Shown here: positions 1 to 7,765 of the stretch, one piece after another | Position numbering within the stretch: the first letter of the stretch is position 1 | Layout of the letters: each line of letters begins with the position of its first letter | Assembly: GCF_900156105.1 (NCBI RefSeq) | Contig: NZ_FTMS01000016.1 | Coordinates: 38,070-102,069, forward strand | Reading direction: 5' to 3' | Length of the DNA stretch: 64,000 nt | Source: Alkalispirochaeta americana | Lineage (GTDB): Bacteria; Spirochaetota; Spirochaetia; DSM-27196; Alkalispirochaetaceae | The notes under the pieces: model-generated | Told to the model about the DNA's origin: nothing | Database searches by the model: none | The model's input: only the letters and a program-made list of their open reading frames with translations | Position numbers and translations under genes: made by a program

Positions 1-743
1 TTTCTGACGGGCGCATCCATCCCACGCGGATCGAGGAGGTGGTGCAGAAGGTTACGGCCGACATGACCCAGGCGATTTACGAGGAGGGGGAAAAAGTTCT
101 CTACGAGCTGAATATCCACCACCTCAAGCCCGAGGGTGTGCGAGGTCTGGGCCGTCTGGCCTTCCGGACCAGTTATGGCCAGAATGTTCTTGCCCACAGC
201 AAAGAGGTGGCCGTTCTGGCGGGCTCTCTTGCTGCCGAGGTTGGTGCCGATGTAGAGATAGCCCGCCGGGGTGGCGCGCTTCACGATATCGGTAAAGGGA
301 TCGAAACCGACGGTGACAGCAACCACGTGGAGCTGGGGGTGGAGCTGGCAAAACGCCTGGGAGAAGATCCCCGGGTGATTAACGCCATAGCTGCGCACCA
401 CGGCGATGTACCGCACAATTGCATTGAATCGGTGATTGTTCAGGTCGCCGACGCCATATCGGCTTCCCGGCCGGGGGCTCGTCGAGAGACCCTGGACAAC
501 TACATCAAGCGTCTTGAGAACCTGGAAGAGATCGCCGACGGTTTTGAGGGGGTGGATAAATCCTTCGCAATTCAGGCGGGACGGGAACTTCGGATCATGG
601 TGAACCATGAGAAGGTAAGCGATCAGGAGGCTCGGGAGATCGCCAAGAAGATCGCCAGGCAGATCGAGGATCAGCTTCGGTACCCGGGGCGGATCAAGGT
701 TACCATGATCCGTGAAACCCGGATCGTGGAATACGCTCGTTGA
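1..743 (+). CDS. rny: Ribonuclease Y, C-terminal part (5' end outside window)
   Basis: This is the C-terminal half of RNase Y, the membrane-anchored endoribonuclease that starts mRNA decay in many bacteria. The reading frame is open from base 3, so the gene is cut by the window edge; about 247 residues of the usual 510-520 are present. The codons before the first possible GTG (base 39) already read SDGRIHPTRIEEVV, typical of the KH-HD junction, so 39 is not the real start. The HD phosphohydrolase domain is seen with HDIGKG at about bases 282-299 and the downstream AAHHGD and VQVADAISASRPGAR motifs. The N-terminal membrane helix, coiled coil and most of the KH domain lie upstream. It ends 1 base before ymdB, a neighbour pair also common in Firmicutes. 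Confidence 0.97.
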   Translation, partial: SDGRIHPTRIEEVVQKVTADMTQAIYEEGEKVLYELNIHHLKPEGVRGLGRLAFRTSYGQNVLAHSKEVAVLAGSLAAEVGADVEIARRGGALHDIGKGIETDGDSNHVELGVELAKRLGEDPRVINAIAAHHGDVPHNCIESVIVQVADAISASRPGARRETLDNYIKRLENLEEIADGFEGVDKSFAIQAGRELRIMVNHEKVSDQEAREIAKKIARQIEDQLRYPGRIKVTMIRETRIVEYAR

Positions 744-744
744 T

Positions 745-1527
745 ATGAGAATATTGATTCTCGGTGATATCATTGGTCAGCCCGGTATGCGGGCCGTGGT
801 GAGTGCTCTCAAGAGCCTCACCCGCCGCTATCGGGCAGATTTTGTTGTGGTCAACGGGGAGAACGCCGCTGATGGCTTCGGAATTAATCAGGAGCTGGCC
901 GATCAGCTCTTCCGGGCCGGGGCTCAGGCGATAACCACGGGAAACCACGTCTGGCACGATCCCGGGGTGGCCCAGCTTCTGGAAAACCGTCCCGAGGTCC
1001 TTCGGCCTGACAACTACCCCAAGGGTGCTCCCGGAAGCGGCGTCTTCGTGAGTGAGGGGCGTCAGGGCCGGGTGGCCGTGGTGAACCTTCAGGGCCGCGA
1101 CCGGATGCCTGCCATTGACTGTCCGTTCCGGCGGTTCCGGGAGATTCGCAAAACCCTGGGAAACAACCTGGACGCCCTCATCGTGGATTTTCACGCAGAA
1201 ACCACCAGTGAGAAGGAAGCCTTCGGCCGCTTTGTCGATGGTGATGCTTCTGTGATCTACGGTACCCATACGCACATTCAGACCGCCGATGAGCGGCTTC
1301 TCCCCGGGGGAACAGCCTACATCACCGATGTGGGAGCCTGCCTGGCCGAGCAGAGCGTGATCGGTTTTAACCCCGCCGTGAGTACCCGGCGGGCGCTGAC
1401 ACAGTTGCCTCTGCGTAACGAGGTTGCCCAGGGAACAGCGGTCATTCACGGGCTCTGCGTGGAAACAGAAAAAGGGGGCCTCAAGGCTGTCTCGGTCGAG
1501 CGGGTCCAGTTCCGCTCCCTGGTGTAG
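745..1527 (+). CDS. ymdB: YmdB-family metallophosphoesterase
   Basis: Predicted 260-residue calcineurin-like phosphoesterase of the YmdB/TIGR00282 family. The Bacillus member hydrolyses 2',3'-cyclic AMP and affects RNA turnover and biofilm decisions. Visible metal-site motifs are GDIIGQPG at the N-terminus, NGENAADGFGI, TTGNHVWHD, DFHAETTSEKEA and THTHIQTADE. I chose ATG 745, which gives MRILILGDIIGQPG, the normal family N-terminus; the frame is open further upstream, but that would overlap rny. Its position right after rny suggests a shared transcript and a role in RNA metabolism. The family call is firm; the cellular role here is inferred. Confidence 0.95.
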   Translation: MRILILGDIIGQPGMRAVVSALKSLTRRYRADFVVVNGENAADGFGINQELADQLFRAGAQAITTGNHVWHDPGVAQLLENRPEVLRPDNYPKGAPGSGVFVSEGRQGRVAVVNLQGRDRMPAIDCPFRRFREIRKTLGNNLDALIVDFHAETTSEKEAFGRFVDGDASVIYGTHTHIQTADERLLPGGTAYITDVGACLAEQSVIGFNPAVSTRRALTQLPLRNEVAQGTAVIHGLCVETEKGGLKAVSVERVQFRSLV

Positions 1528-1538
1528 CGAGGCCCGCC

Positions 1539-2333
1539 GTGGCGCGACGAATCTCCCTCCTGGACGCTCTGTGCCGCCAATACCCCTCTGAATCCCGGGA
1601 TTATCTCTACCGTTGCATTATGTGCGGGGAGGTTCGCCGGGGTGATCAGAAGATAACAAATCCCCGTGAACCGGTGGGGCGGGATGATTCCTTCCTCATC
1701 ACCCGAGCCCGTTTCGTCTCACGGGGTGGCGAAAAACTGGAAGCTGCTCTCTCCGCCTGGGGCATAGTCCCCTCGGGTCGGCGCTGGGTCGACGCCGGGG
1801 CCAGTACCGGAGGGTTCACGGACTGTCTCCTTCAGCAGGGGGCCTCCCTGGTTCATGCCGTGGATGTGGGATACAACCAGCTGGATTACCGCCTCCGGAG
1901 CGACCCCCGCGTTCAGGTTTATGAGCGAACTAACATCCGTGACCTCCAGGTTCTGTCTCCCCGGCCCCACGCTGCAGTGTGCGACCTTTCCTTTCGAAGC
2001 CTTCGGGGCGTTCTGGGTCATCTTCTTGATCTTACTCTGGAAGGGTGGGCCGTGGCATTGCTCAAACCCCAGTTCGAAGCGGCCGCCGAGGTTCGCTGGG
2101 GTCGCAGGGATCCTGCCGATACCCGGTCGGGAGTGCTGTGCGGGGCGCTTCGCGATCAAGTGGTTTCCCAGGTGATCGTCTCTCTGGAGCGTGAAGAAGG
2201 AGTGTGCGTGCTGCGCCGCCTCGCCAGCCCCCTTCCTGGAAGACAGGGAAACCGCGAAGAATTGCTCCTGGTAGGGCGGGTTGAGCGGGATTACCCGCGA
2301 AAATCTCCCGGTCTCAGGGGCCTTCCGATATAG
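1539..2333 (+). CDS. tlyA: TlyA-family rRNA 2'-O-ribose methyltransferase
   Basis: 264 residues with an N-terminal S4 RNA-binding domain (about residues 3-60) and a C-terminal FtsJ-like SAM methyltransferase domain (about 63-255). The TlyA signature is visible: SRGGEKLEAAL, DAGASTGGFTDCLLQ (SAM loop), AVDVGYNQLDYRLR, ERTNIRDL and LLKPQFE. Characterised TlyA proteins methylate cytidine 2'-hydroxyls in 16S and 23S rRNA and set capreomycin sensitivity; spirochaete members were first annotated as haemolysins. The start is GTG 1539, preceded by GCGAGG, 11 bases after the ymdB stop. The last 43 bases overlap the convergent GerMN gene. Confidence 0.94.
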   Translation: MARRISLLDALCRQYPSESRDYLYRCIMCGEVRRGDQKITNPREPVGRDDSFLITRARFVSRGGEKLEAALSAWGIVPSGRRWVDAGASTGGFTDCLLQQGASLVHAVDVGYNQLDYRLRSDPRVQVYERTNIRDLQVLSPRPHAAVCDLSFRSLRGVLGHLLDLTLEGWAVALLKPQFEAAAEVRWGRRDPADTRSGVLCGALRDQVVSQVIVSLEREEGVCVLRRLASPLPGRQGNREELLLVGRVERDYPRKSPGLRGLPI

Positions 2334-3136
2334 ACACCATCACCGCTGAGGTAATCCATCTGCTGGCCCTCAATAAGAATCTGTACAGCCTCGACGGTGG
2401 AAAACGTGGTGGCCGTGAGAACCACCTGCTGAAGTTGTGCCAGATGCCCCTCCACTCCCAGTGAATTAAAGCGGAAGGCCTCGTTAAAACTCAGGTAGGC
2501 TACTCCTCCCTCCACACGAGCCGAGAGAAGCCGTGTTCCTTCGGGAAGGAGCGTCAGAAGGCCCTTGTCGAGATCTTCGGCGGTGGGACCGCTGATAAGG
2601 GTCTCCAGCGCTTTGGTGAGGGGGCTCCTGGTGGCCGGTCCCGATCGCGAAACTGCTTCGGCCCTGATTCGTCCGTCGTCGGTGACCCGAATAAAATAGA
2701 CCCGGCTCTGGCTTGTCCTGACGGGCCGCTCCTCTTCCGTGGGTTGGGGCGGCGGTGATACCTCCAGGACCTGCTGCGGCGCGTCTTCTGTTGCCTTGTC
2801 TGTTGCCTTGTCGCGGGGGGCTTCTGCTACGGGAGCATCCTCCTCCCCGGATGGAGAAGGAGATCCCGGCACAAGAAGGTCCTGCAGTGCGGAAGGATCG
2901 GTGGTATCCCGGAGAGGAGCCTCTTCACGGACCGCCTCGTCGCGGCGAGATCTCTCGCCATCGGAAGGCTCCCGGGACGGACCGTTCTCAAAGACGACCT
3001 CCACAAACCCTGTGTTTTCCAGGACCTCGCGAATCGAGGGAAGCTTGAACATCAGCAGTATTGATATAAATAAAATCGCCGCAATCCAGAAGATGACTCC
3101 CAGATGGGGGCGGTTGGAACCTCGTGATCGTGCCAT
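2291..3136 (-). CDS. Membrane-anchored GerMN-domain protein
   Basis: 281 residues. One N-terminal membrane helix (about 12-30) is followed by a long acidic, proline-rich, probably disordered linker (about 50-140) and a C-terminal GerMN domain (about 145-272; RVYFIRVTDDGRIRAE, PLTKALETLISGPT, VAYLSFNEAF, VQILIEGQQ). GerMN domains occur in spore germination protein GerM and in LpqB-like and other envelope proteins, often next to amidases. The protein should sit in the inner membrane with the domain in the periplasm. It is transcribed divergently from ptsI and ends inside tlyA. The molecular function is unknown. Confidence 0.85.
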   Translation of the reverse strand: MARSRGSNRPHLGVIFWIAAILFISILLMFKLPSIREVLENTGFVEVVFENGPSREPSDGERSRRDEAVREEAPLRDTTDPSALQDLLVPGSPSPSGEEDAPVAEAPRDKATDKATEDAPQQVLEVSPPPQPTEEERPVRTSQSRVYFIRVTDDGRIRAEAVSRSGPATRSPLTKALETLISGPTAEDLDKGLLTLLPEGTRLLSARVEGGVAYLSFNEAFRFNSLGVEGHLAQLQQVVLTATTFSTVEAVQILIEGQQMDYLSGDGVYIGRPLRPGDFRG

Positions 3137-3185
3137 AGCTCTTATTCTCGGCGTTCTTTCCCTCGGGTTTGACTGGAAATCCTGT

Positions 3186-3215
3186 TTGACAGTAAATCGT
3201 GGAACAAACTATAGT
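3186..3215 (+). promoter_or_regulatory. ptsI promoter (TTGACA-18-TATAGT)
   Basis: The -35 box TTGACA lies at 3186-3191 and the -10 box TATAGT at 3210-3215, with an 18-base spacer. The expected start of transcription is about 3222, and the ptsI ATG is at 3224. No Shine-Dalgarno sequence is present, so a leaderless mRNA is predicted. Confidence 0.75.
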
Positions 3216-3223
3216 ACCAATTA

Positions 3224-4960
3224 ATGACAGAACTCAATGGTATCGCTGCATCCCCGGGGATCGCGATCGGCACAGTCTATGTCTATCGTGACGACATTCC
3301 TCGCATTCCCCGCTATCGGATTAGTGAGGAGCAACTGGAGACGGAACGGACCCGCCTGGAAGAAGCTGTTGCCCGGGCCGGTTCGGACATAGAGGCGATA
3401 CAGTCAGAAAACGGTGATGATCTCGAGGGAGACGAGCGGACAATTCTCGATTCGCACCTCTTGATGCTCCGGGATCCCTCTTTCCTGGATTCCCTGAAGC
3501 ACCGCATGGAGCAGGAGCTCCTGAACATTGAGTGGATTCTTTCACGGACCGTCAAGGAAATGATGAACAAGCTCAGCACCGCCGGTGATGCCTACCTGCG
3601 GGAGCGCACCTCCGACATCCTTGACGTGGCAAAGCGGATTCTTAATCATCTTCTTGACCGAAGTCGGCCCGAACTGGCCGATCTCGACGAAGAGGTAGTG
3701 CTGGTAACCCATGATCTGATGCCCTCCGATGCCGTCGCCATGAACAAGCGTATGGTCCAGGCGATCGCCATGGATGCCGGGGGGAAGACATCCCACACAG
3801 CTATTCTTGCGCGCAGTTTCGAGATTCCCGCAGTATTGGGACTGGAGACGATCTCCCGGACCCTTTCGGGAGGAGAAAAAATCATTGTCGACGGAAACCA
3901 CGGGGTGGTAATCGTTGATCCCGATGCGGCGACTCTCCAGCGCTACGCCCGCCTCCAGGGCGAGTGGCAGGAGCACGAAGTACAGCTCATGCGGCTCAAT
4001 GCCCTTCCGGCAGAGACGACCGATGGCAAGCTGATCTCCCTGAAAGGAAACATCGAGGTTCCCGAGGAGGTCGAGGGCGTGGGAAACCACGGCGCCGACG
4101 GGATCGGGTTATACCGCTCGGAGTTTCTTTTCCTGGGAACGGCCCAACTCCCTTCGGAAGAGCAGCAATACCGGGCCTACTACCGCGTTCTGGAGGCCAT
4201 GGCGGGAAAACCTGTCACCATTCGGACCCTCGATGTGGGCGGCGACAAGGTGTCGGAGCAGATCCGTGCCAGGGATGAAAAAAATCCCATTCTGGGGTGG
4301 CGGGCAATCAGGGTCTGCCTGAGCGAGGTTGAAGTCTTCCGGACCCAGCTTCGAGCGCTCCTGCGGGCCAGTGTTCACGGGCAGTTGCGGATCATGTTCC
4401 CCATGATCTCGGGGGTCATGGAGCTCACCCGGGCTATGGAGATCCTTGATGAAGTGCGGCAGGAGCTGCGGGATCAGGAGATTCCCTTCAACGAGGATAT
4501 CCCCGTGGGGATCATGATCGAGGTGCCCTCGGCAGCGCTGACCACGGACATCCTGGCCAAGAAGGTGGATTTCTTCTCGATCGGCACCAACGATCTTATC
4601 CAGTACACCGTGGCGGTTGACCGTGGAAACGAACGCGTGGCGTACCTCTATGAACCTTTTCATCCCGGGGTTCTTCGGCTCATCAAAATCGTGATCGACA
4701 GTGCCCATGCCGAGGGTATCTCTGTAGCCATGTGCGGTGAGATGGCGGGCGATCCCGTGGCCTCGATGGTTCTGCTGGGGTTGGGCCTGGACGAGTTCAG
4801 CATGAGTTCTGCCGGAATCCCCGAGGTAAAGCGGATCATCCGGTCCGTTTCCATGGCCGAGGCTGAGGAACTGGCCGGGAACGTCATGGAAATGCGCAGC
4901 TCCGCCGAGATCGATCGGGAAGTTCGAACGTACATGCAGGAGCGGTTTGCCCTCTTTTAG
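3224..4960 (+). CDS. ptsI: Phosphoenolpyruvate-protein phosphotransferase (PTS enzyme I)
   Basis: 578 residues, full length for enzyme I, which moves phosphate from PEP to HPr. The N-terminus ELNGIAASPGIAIG is typical. The phospho-accepting histidine is H191 in GGKTSHTAIL. The C-terminal PEP-binding TIM barrel carries GADGIGLYRSEFLF, GVMIEVPSAA-like GIMIEVPSAA, FFSIGTNDLIQYT and the catalytic cysteine C504 in AMCGEMAGD. ptsH and sugar EII genes are not adjacent, so the pathway it feeds (sugar or nitrogen PTS) cannot be told from this window. ATG 3224 lies about 2 bases after the predicted transcription start and has no Shine-Dalgarno site. Confidence 0.96.
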   Translation: MTELNGIAASPGIAIGTVYVYRDDIPRIPRYRISEEQLETERTRLEEAVARAGSDIEAIQSENGDDLEGDERTILDSHLLMLRDPSFLDSLKHRMEQELLNIEWILSRTVKEMMNKLSTAGDAYLRERTSDILDVAKRILNHLLDRSRPELADLDEEVVLVTHDLMPSDAVAMNKRMVQAIAMDAGGKTSHTAILARSFEIPAVLGLETISRTLSGGEKIIVDGNHGVVIVDPDAATLQRYARLQGEWQEHEVQLMRLNALPAETTDGKLISLKGNIEVPEEVEGVGNHGADGIGLYRSEFLFLGTAQLPSEEQQYRAYYRVLEAMAGKPVTIRTLDVGGDKVSEQIRARDEKNPILGWRAIRVCLSEVEVFRTQLRALLRASVHGQLRIMFPMISGVMELTRAMEILDEVRQELRDQEIPFNEDIPVGIMIEVPSAALTTDILAKKVDFFSIGTNDLIQYTVAVDRGNERVAYLYEPFHPGVLRLIKIVIDSAHAEGISVAMCGEMAGDPVASMVLLGLGLDEFSMSSAGIPEVKRIIRSVSMAEAEELAGNVMEMRSSAEIDREVRTYMQERFALF

Positions 4961-4988
4961 TACAGTGGTAGTACTACAGTAGTAGTAC
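4961..4988. repeat. 14-bp tandem repeat, two copies, downstream of ptsI
   Basis: Two adjacent 14-base units, TACAGTGGTAGTAC (4961-4974) and TACAGTAGTAGTAC (4975-4988), differ at one base. They start right after the ptsI stop. A perfect 10-base palindrome GTAGTACTAC (4968-4977) spans the junction. The function is unknown. Confidence 0.8.
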
Positions 4989-5042
4989 AGTAGAAGCATT
5001 GGTAGATAGATAGTACCATGGACGCAGGGCAGGGGAACAAAG

Positions 5043-5077
5043 AACCCGGAGAAACAAACCCGGAGAAACAAACCCGG
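5043..5077. repeat. 14-bp tandem repeat, 2.5 copies, upstream of der
   Basis: AACCCGGAGAAACA is repeated exactly at 5043-5056 and 5057-5070, followed by a partial third unit AACCCGG at 5071-5077. It lies in the same 154-base ptsI-der gap as the other 14-base repeat but is unrelated in sequence. Confidence 0.85.
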
Positions 5078-5114
5078 GCAAGCAGAACCGGAACACACAG
5101 AAACGGACAGGATA

Positions 5115-6518
5115 ATGCACAGAATATGTATAGCGGGTCGGCCCAACGTGGGAAAATCGACCCTTTTTAATCGCCTGTATGGAAAGCGGTCAGCGATTAC
5201 CGACAGTATGCCCGGTGTCACCCGGGACGCGATCTCGGGCACCGTCTCCCTGGGGGATCTGACCCTGGAGGTCATTGACACCGGAGGAATCGGCGAGGGC
5301 GAGGCCCAGCTTGAGCAGGCAGTCTGCTCGATAAGCCGCAACGAGATCCGCCGGGCCGACCTGGTGCTCCTTTTGGTCGATGTAACTGATCTGACCGGCG
5401 AAGACGAGGAATTGATCGAGTACGTTCGCCGGTGCGACCGTCCCGTGATCCTGGTGGTGAACAAGGTCGATAACGAGCAGCGAGTTCAGGATGTATCCGA
5501 GTTCTGGCGCTTCGGTCTGGAGCGGGTTGTCTCTATCTCGGCTGCCCACGGCCTGGGCATGGACGATCTTGAAGACGCTGTCCTGGAGGTTCTGGGCGTA
5601 GACCCTGATGCCCCGGAGGAATCCTCCGAGGCCCGAGAGCAGGCAAACGATCCTGACCACAGTAGCGCCGATACCGATGATGAGGACTCCCTCGCAGGAG
5701 AAGACGGGGACCATCCCCGCGAAGACCCTCTGACCCGGCCGGTCCGGTTGGCCATTCTTGGTCAGCCCAACACGGGGAAATCGAGTCTCCTGAATCGCCT
5801 GGTGGGCGAGGAACGGGCTCTGGTTTCGGATATCGCAGGAACAACCCGGGACACCGTGGAATCCCGGTTTTCCTACAAGGGAACGGAATTCAATGTGGTG
5901 GATACTGCAGGTATTCGCCGCAAATCCCGGGTCCGGGAGTCCGTGGAGTACTATGCGGTTCAACGTGCGCTCGCGGCCATAGACGATGCAGAGCTGGTGG
6001 TTCTTGTGATCGATGCCGTGAAGGGCTTGAGCGAGCAGGACAAAAAGATCGCCGCCCGGGTGGCAGAACGGGGTCGCGGAGTAGTGGTAATCCTGAACAA
6101 ATGGGATCTCATGGAGGACCGTGAAAACGCCCTGAACGCCCTGACCGACCGGATTCATTTTCTCTTTCCTGTCTTTCGTCACGTGCCGATCCTTCCCACT
6201 TCCACCATTACCGGGGAGGGGGTCGGCAAGATGCTGGATATGCTCCTGCATGTCAGGGGAGAGCTCCATCGCCGGATCGATACGGGACCGCTCAACCAGG
6301 CCCTGAAACGATGGCTCGAGCAGACTCCTCCTCCCTCGGGCAAGCGGCCCATCAAGATTCGCTACATGACTCAGGTTCACGCAAACCCCGTGCGGTTTGT
6401 GCTTTTCACGAACCGGAAAAAACTGTTTCCCGAGTTTTATCTGCGTTATATTCAAAACCAGATACGTCAGGATTTTGGATTTCGGCATATTCCATTTTTT
6501 GTCGAATTGAGGGAGTGA
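5115..6518 (+). CDS. der: Ribosome-assembly GTPase Der (EngA)
   Basis: 467 residues with two tandem GTPase domains and a C-terminal KH-like domain. This is the arrangement of Der, which is needed for 50S subunit assembly. The first G domain shows GRPNVGKST, PGVTRD, DTGG and NKVD. The second shows GQPNTGKSS, AGTTRD, DTAGIRRKS and NKWD. The linker between them (about residues 165-210) is long and very acidic, with many E, D and S residues. The KH part is near IKIRYMTQVHANP. The start is ATG 5115, with a weak AGGA only 2 bases before it. The MerR-type gene follows 3 bases after the stop. Confidence 0.96.
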   Translation: MHRICIAGRPNVGKSTLFNRLYGKRSAITDSMPGVTRDAISGTVSLGDLTLEVIDTGGIGEGEAQLEQAVCSISRNEIRRADLVLLLVDVTDLTGEDEELIEYVRRCDRPVILVVNKVDNEQRVQDVSEFWRFGLERVVSISAAHGLGMDDLEDAVLEVLGVDPDAPEESSEAREQANDPDHSSADTDDEDSLAGEDGDHPREDPLTRPVRLAILGQPNTGKSSLLNRLVGEERALVSDIAGTTRDTVESRFSYKGTEFNVVDTAGIRRKSRVRESVEYYAVQRALAAIDDAELVVLVIDAVKGLSEQDKKIAARVAERGRGVVVILNKWDLMEDRENALNALTDRIHFLFPVFRHVPILPTSTITGEGVGKMLDMLLHVRGELHRRIDTGPLNQALKRWLEQTPPPSGKRPIKIRYMTQVHANPVRFVLFTNRKKLFPEFYLRYIQNQIRQDFGFRHIPFFVELRE

Positions 6519-6521
6519 ACC

Positions 6522-7760
6522 GTGGGAGTCTCTGGCCTGCTCGACAAAGAGGGCTACACCTTGCAGGACGTGATGCCCTTGGTGCGGGTGAAGCCCCATG
6601 TGTTGCGCTACTGGGAGCAGATGCTCCCCCTGATCCGCTCCGGTCGTGATGAAGGGGGACACCGGGTCTGGACGGCAGGGCAACTCCGAATGCTTCTTCG
6701 TGTCCGCCACCTGGTGGTAGAGCGGGGCGTGGCAGTGACGGCTGCGGGCGACGCGCTCCTGCGGGAGGCTGCGGGCGATTCCGCCCAAGTCAAGGCCGGG
6801 CTCGAGGGAGTTCGTGATGCACTCGCGGCAACGCTCCTTCGTCTGCGCAACTCTTCCGGTCCCGGCGAGGGGCTTCGCCCTCCTGCCCTTGAGGGGGCCA
6901 ATCCGGGAGATCCTTCCCGGGTCGGAGTATCCCTGGAGCAGTTGATTGCTCAAGGGGTGCTGCCTCTTCCCGATGACGAAAAGAGTGGAGGGGGCTATCC
7001 CCCTCTCCCTGTGGTGTCCCCGGCCATCCCTGAACGGGAAGGAGTTCGGCTCGTCTACAGTCATCTCTTCGCCAGGGGTGCCCCCGAGGCTGTCGCTCGA
7101 GCTTTGGCGGCCCTGGTGAGGTATCGTTTGAGCCAGGAATCCCGGCAGGAGGACCCGGTTCCTCTGGTCGTAGCTGTTCCCTGGGGATGCCAGGAGCTTT
7201 ACCGACAGTTTTTTCCTGAAGAAACCTTTCTGTTGCCGGTTCCTCCCCTGCGCTATCGCCAGCGGGTCTGTTGTGCGCCCACCCTGGCGGTTCTTCTGGC
7301 GGTAGCCTCCTCTCGGGACCTGGACCTGGCGTTGCGGCGGTGGGAGCGGGAGACAATTCATATTTGGGCAGCCGATTCACCCCATTCGATACCGCAGGAT
7401 ACGCTCTCTCCCCGGGCGAGGGAGACCTCCTGCGGCGTGGTCCTGGGGGTCCGGGCTGCTCCCTCGGGCTATCGGCTAACAGAATCTGCAGCGATCCATC
7501 TTGAGGCCTGGAGGCCTCATCTGGAAAAAACCTTGCGCTGCGGTCGGTGGGTCCGTCGGCCCCCGAAGAAAGGCCCCCTGCCGGGAGAGTTTTCCTCGTT
7601 CCGGCTGTGGTTGCGGGATCTGTCGGCGCTCGAAGGGGCGGCTGTGCTGGTATCTGCCGGTCGGCACCCCGGGGTGTGGCGGGGGTCATCCTGGCTGGAG
7701 CAGGTGCGCCTGGTCTGGGGAGAGGCTCCCTTTTCCGGTTTTCCCGGGGAGGTGCGTTGA
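6522..7760 (+). CDS. MerR-type HTH protein with unassigned C-terminal domain
   Basis: 412 residues. The first about 75 residues form a MerR-like winged helix (GYTLQDVMPLVRVKPHVLRYWE, then GGHRVWTAGQLRMLLRVRHL). The remaining about 330 residues are rich in R, P and L; they contain no motif I can name, and I see no metal-binding cysteine cluster or B12 motif. The GTG start at 6522 follows the der stop by 3 bases, with AGGGAG just before. It probably shares a transcript with der. It could be a transcription factor or a protein that reuses the MerR fold. The N-terminal domain is clear; the function is not. Confidence 0.7.
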   Translation: MGVSGLLDKEGYTLQDVMPLVRVKPHVLRYWEQMLPLIRSGRDEGGHRVWTAGQLRMLLRVRHLVVERGVAVTAAGDALLREAAGDSAQVKAGLEGVRDALAATLLRLRNSSGPGEGLRPPALEGANPGDPSRVGVSLEQLIAQGVLPLPDDEKSGGGYPPLPVVSPAIPEREGVRLVYSHLFARGAPEAVARALAALVRYRLSQESRQEDPVPLVVAVPWGCQELYRQFFPEETFLLPVPPLRYRQRVCCAPTLAVLLAVASSRDLDLALRRWERETIHIWAADSPHSIPQDTLSPRARETSCGVVLGVRAAPSGYRLTESAAIHLEAWRPHLEKTLRCGRWVRRPPKKGPLPGEFSSFRLWLRDLSALEGAAVLVSAGRHPGVWRGSSWLEQVRLVWGEAPFSGFPGEVR

Positions 7761-7765
7761 GGGTG

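Noticed and set aside
4109..5464. Open frame of 451 codons on the minus strand across the ptsI-der junction
   Set aside because: It is opposite the conserved C-terminus of ptsI and the N-terminus of der, and its middle is encoded by the tandem repeats.
5190..7361. Long open frame (723 codons) on the minus strand opposite der and the MerR gene
   Set aside because: It is antisense to two well-supported genes, has no recognisable domain and reflects the codon bias of GC-rich coding DNA.
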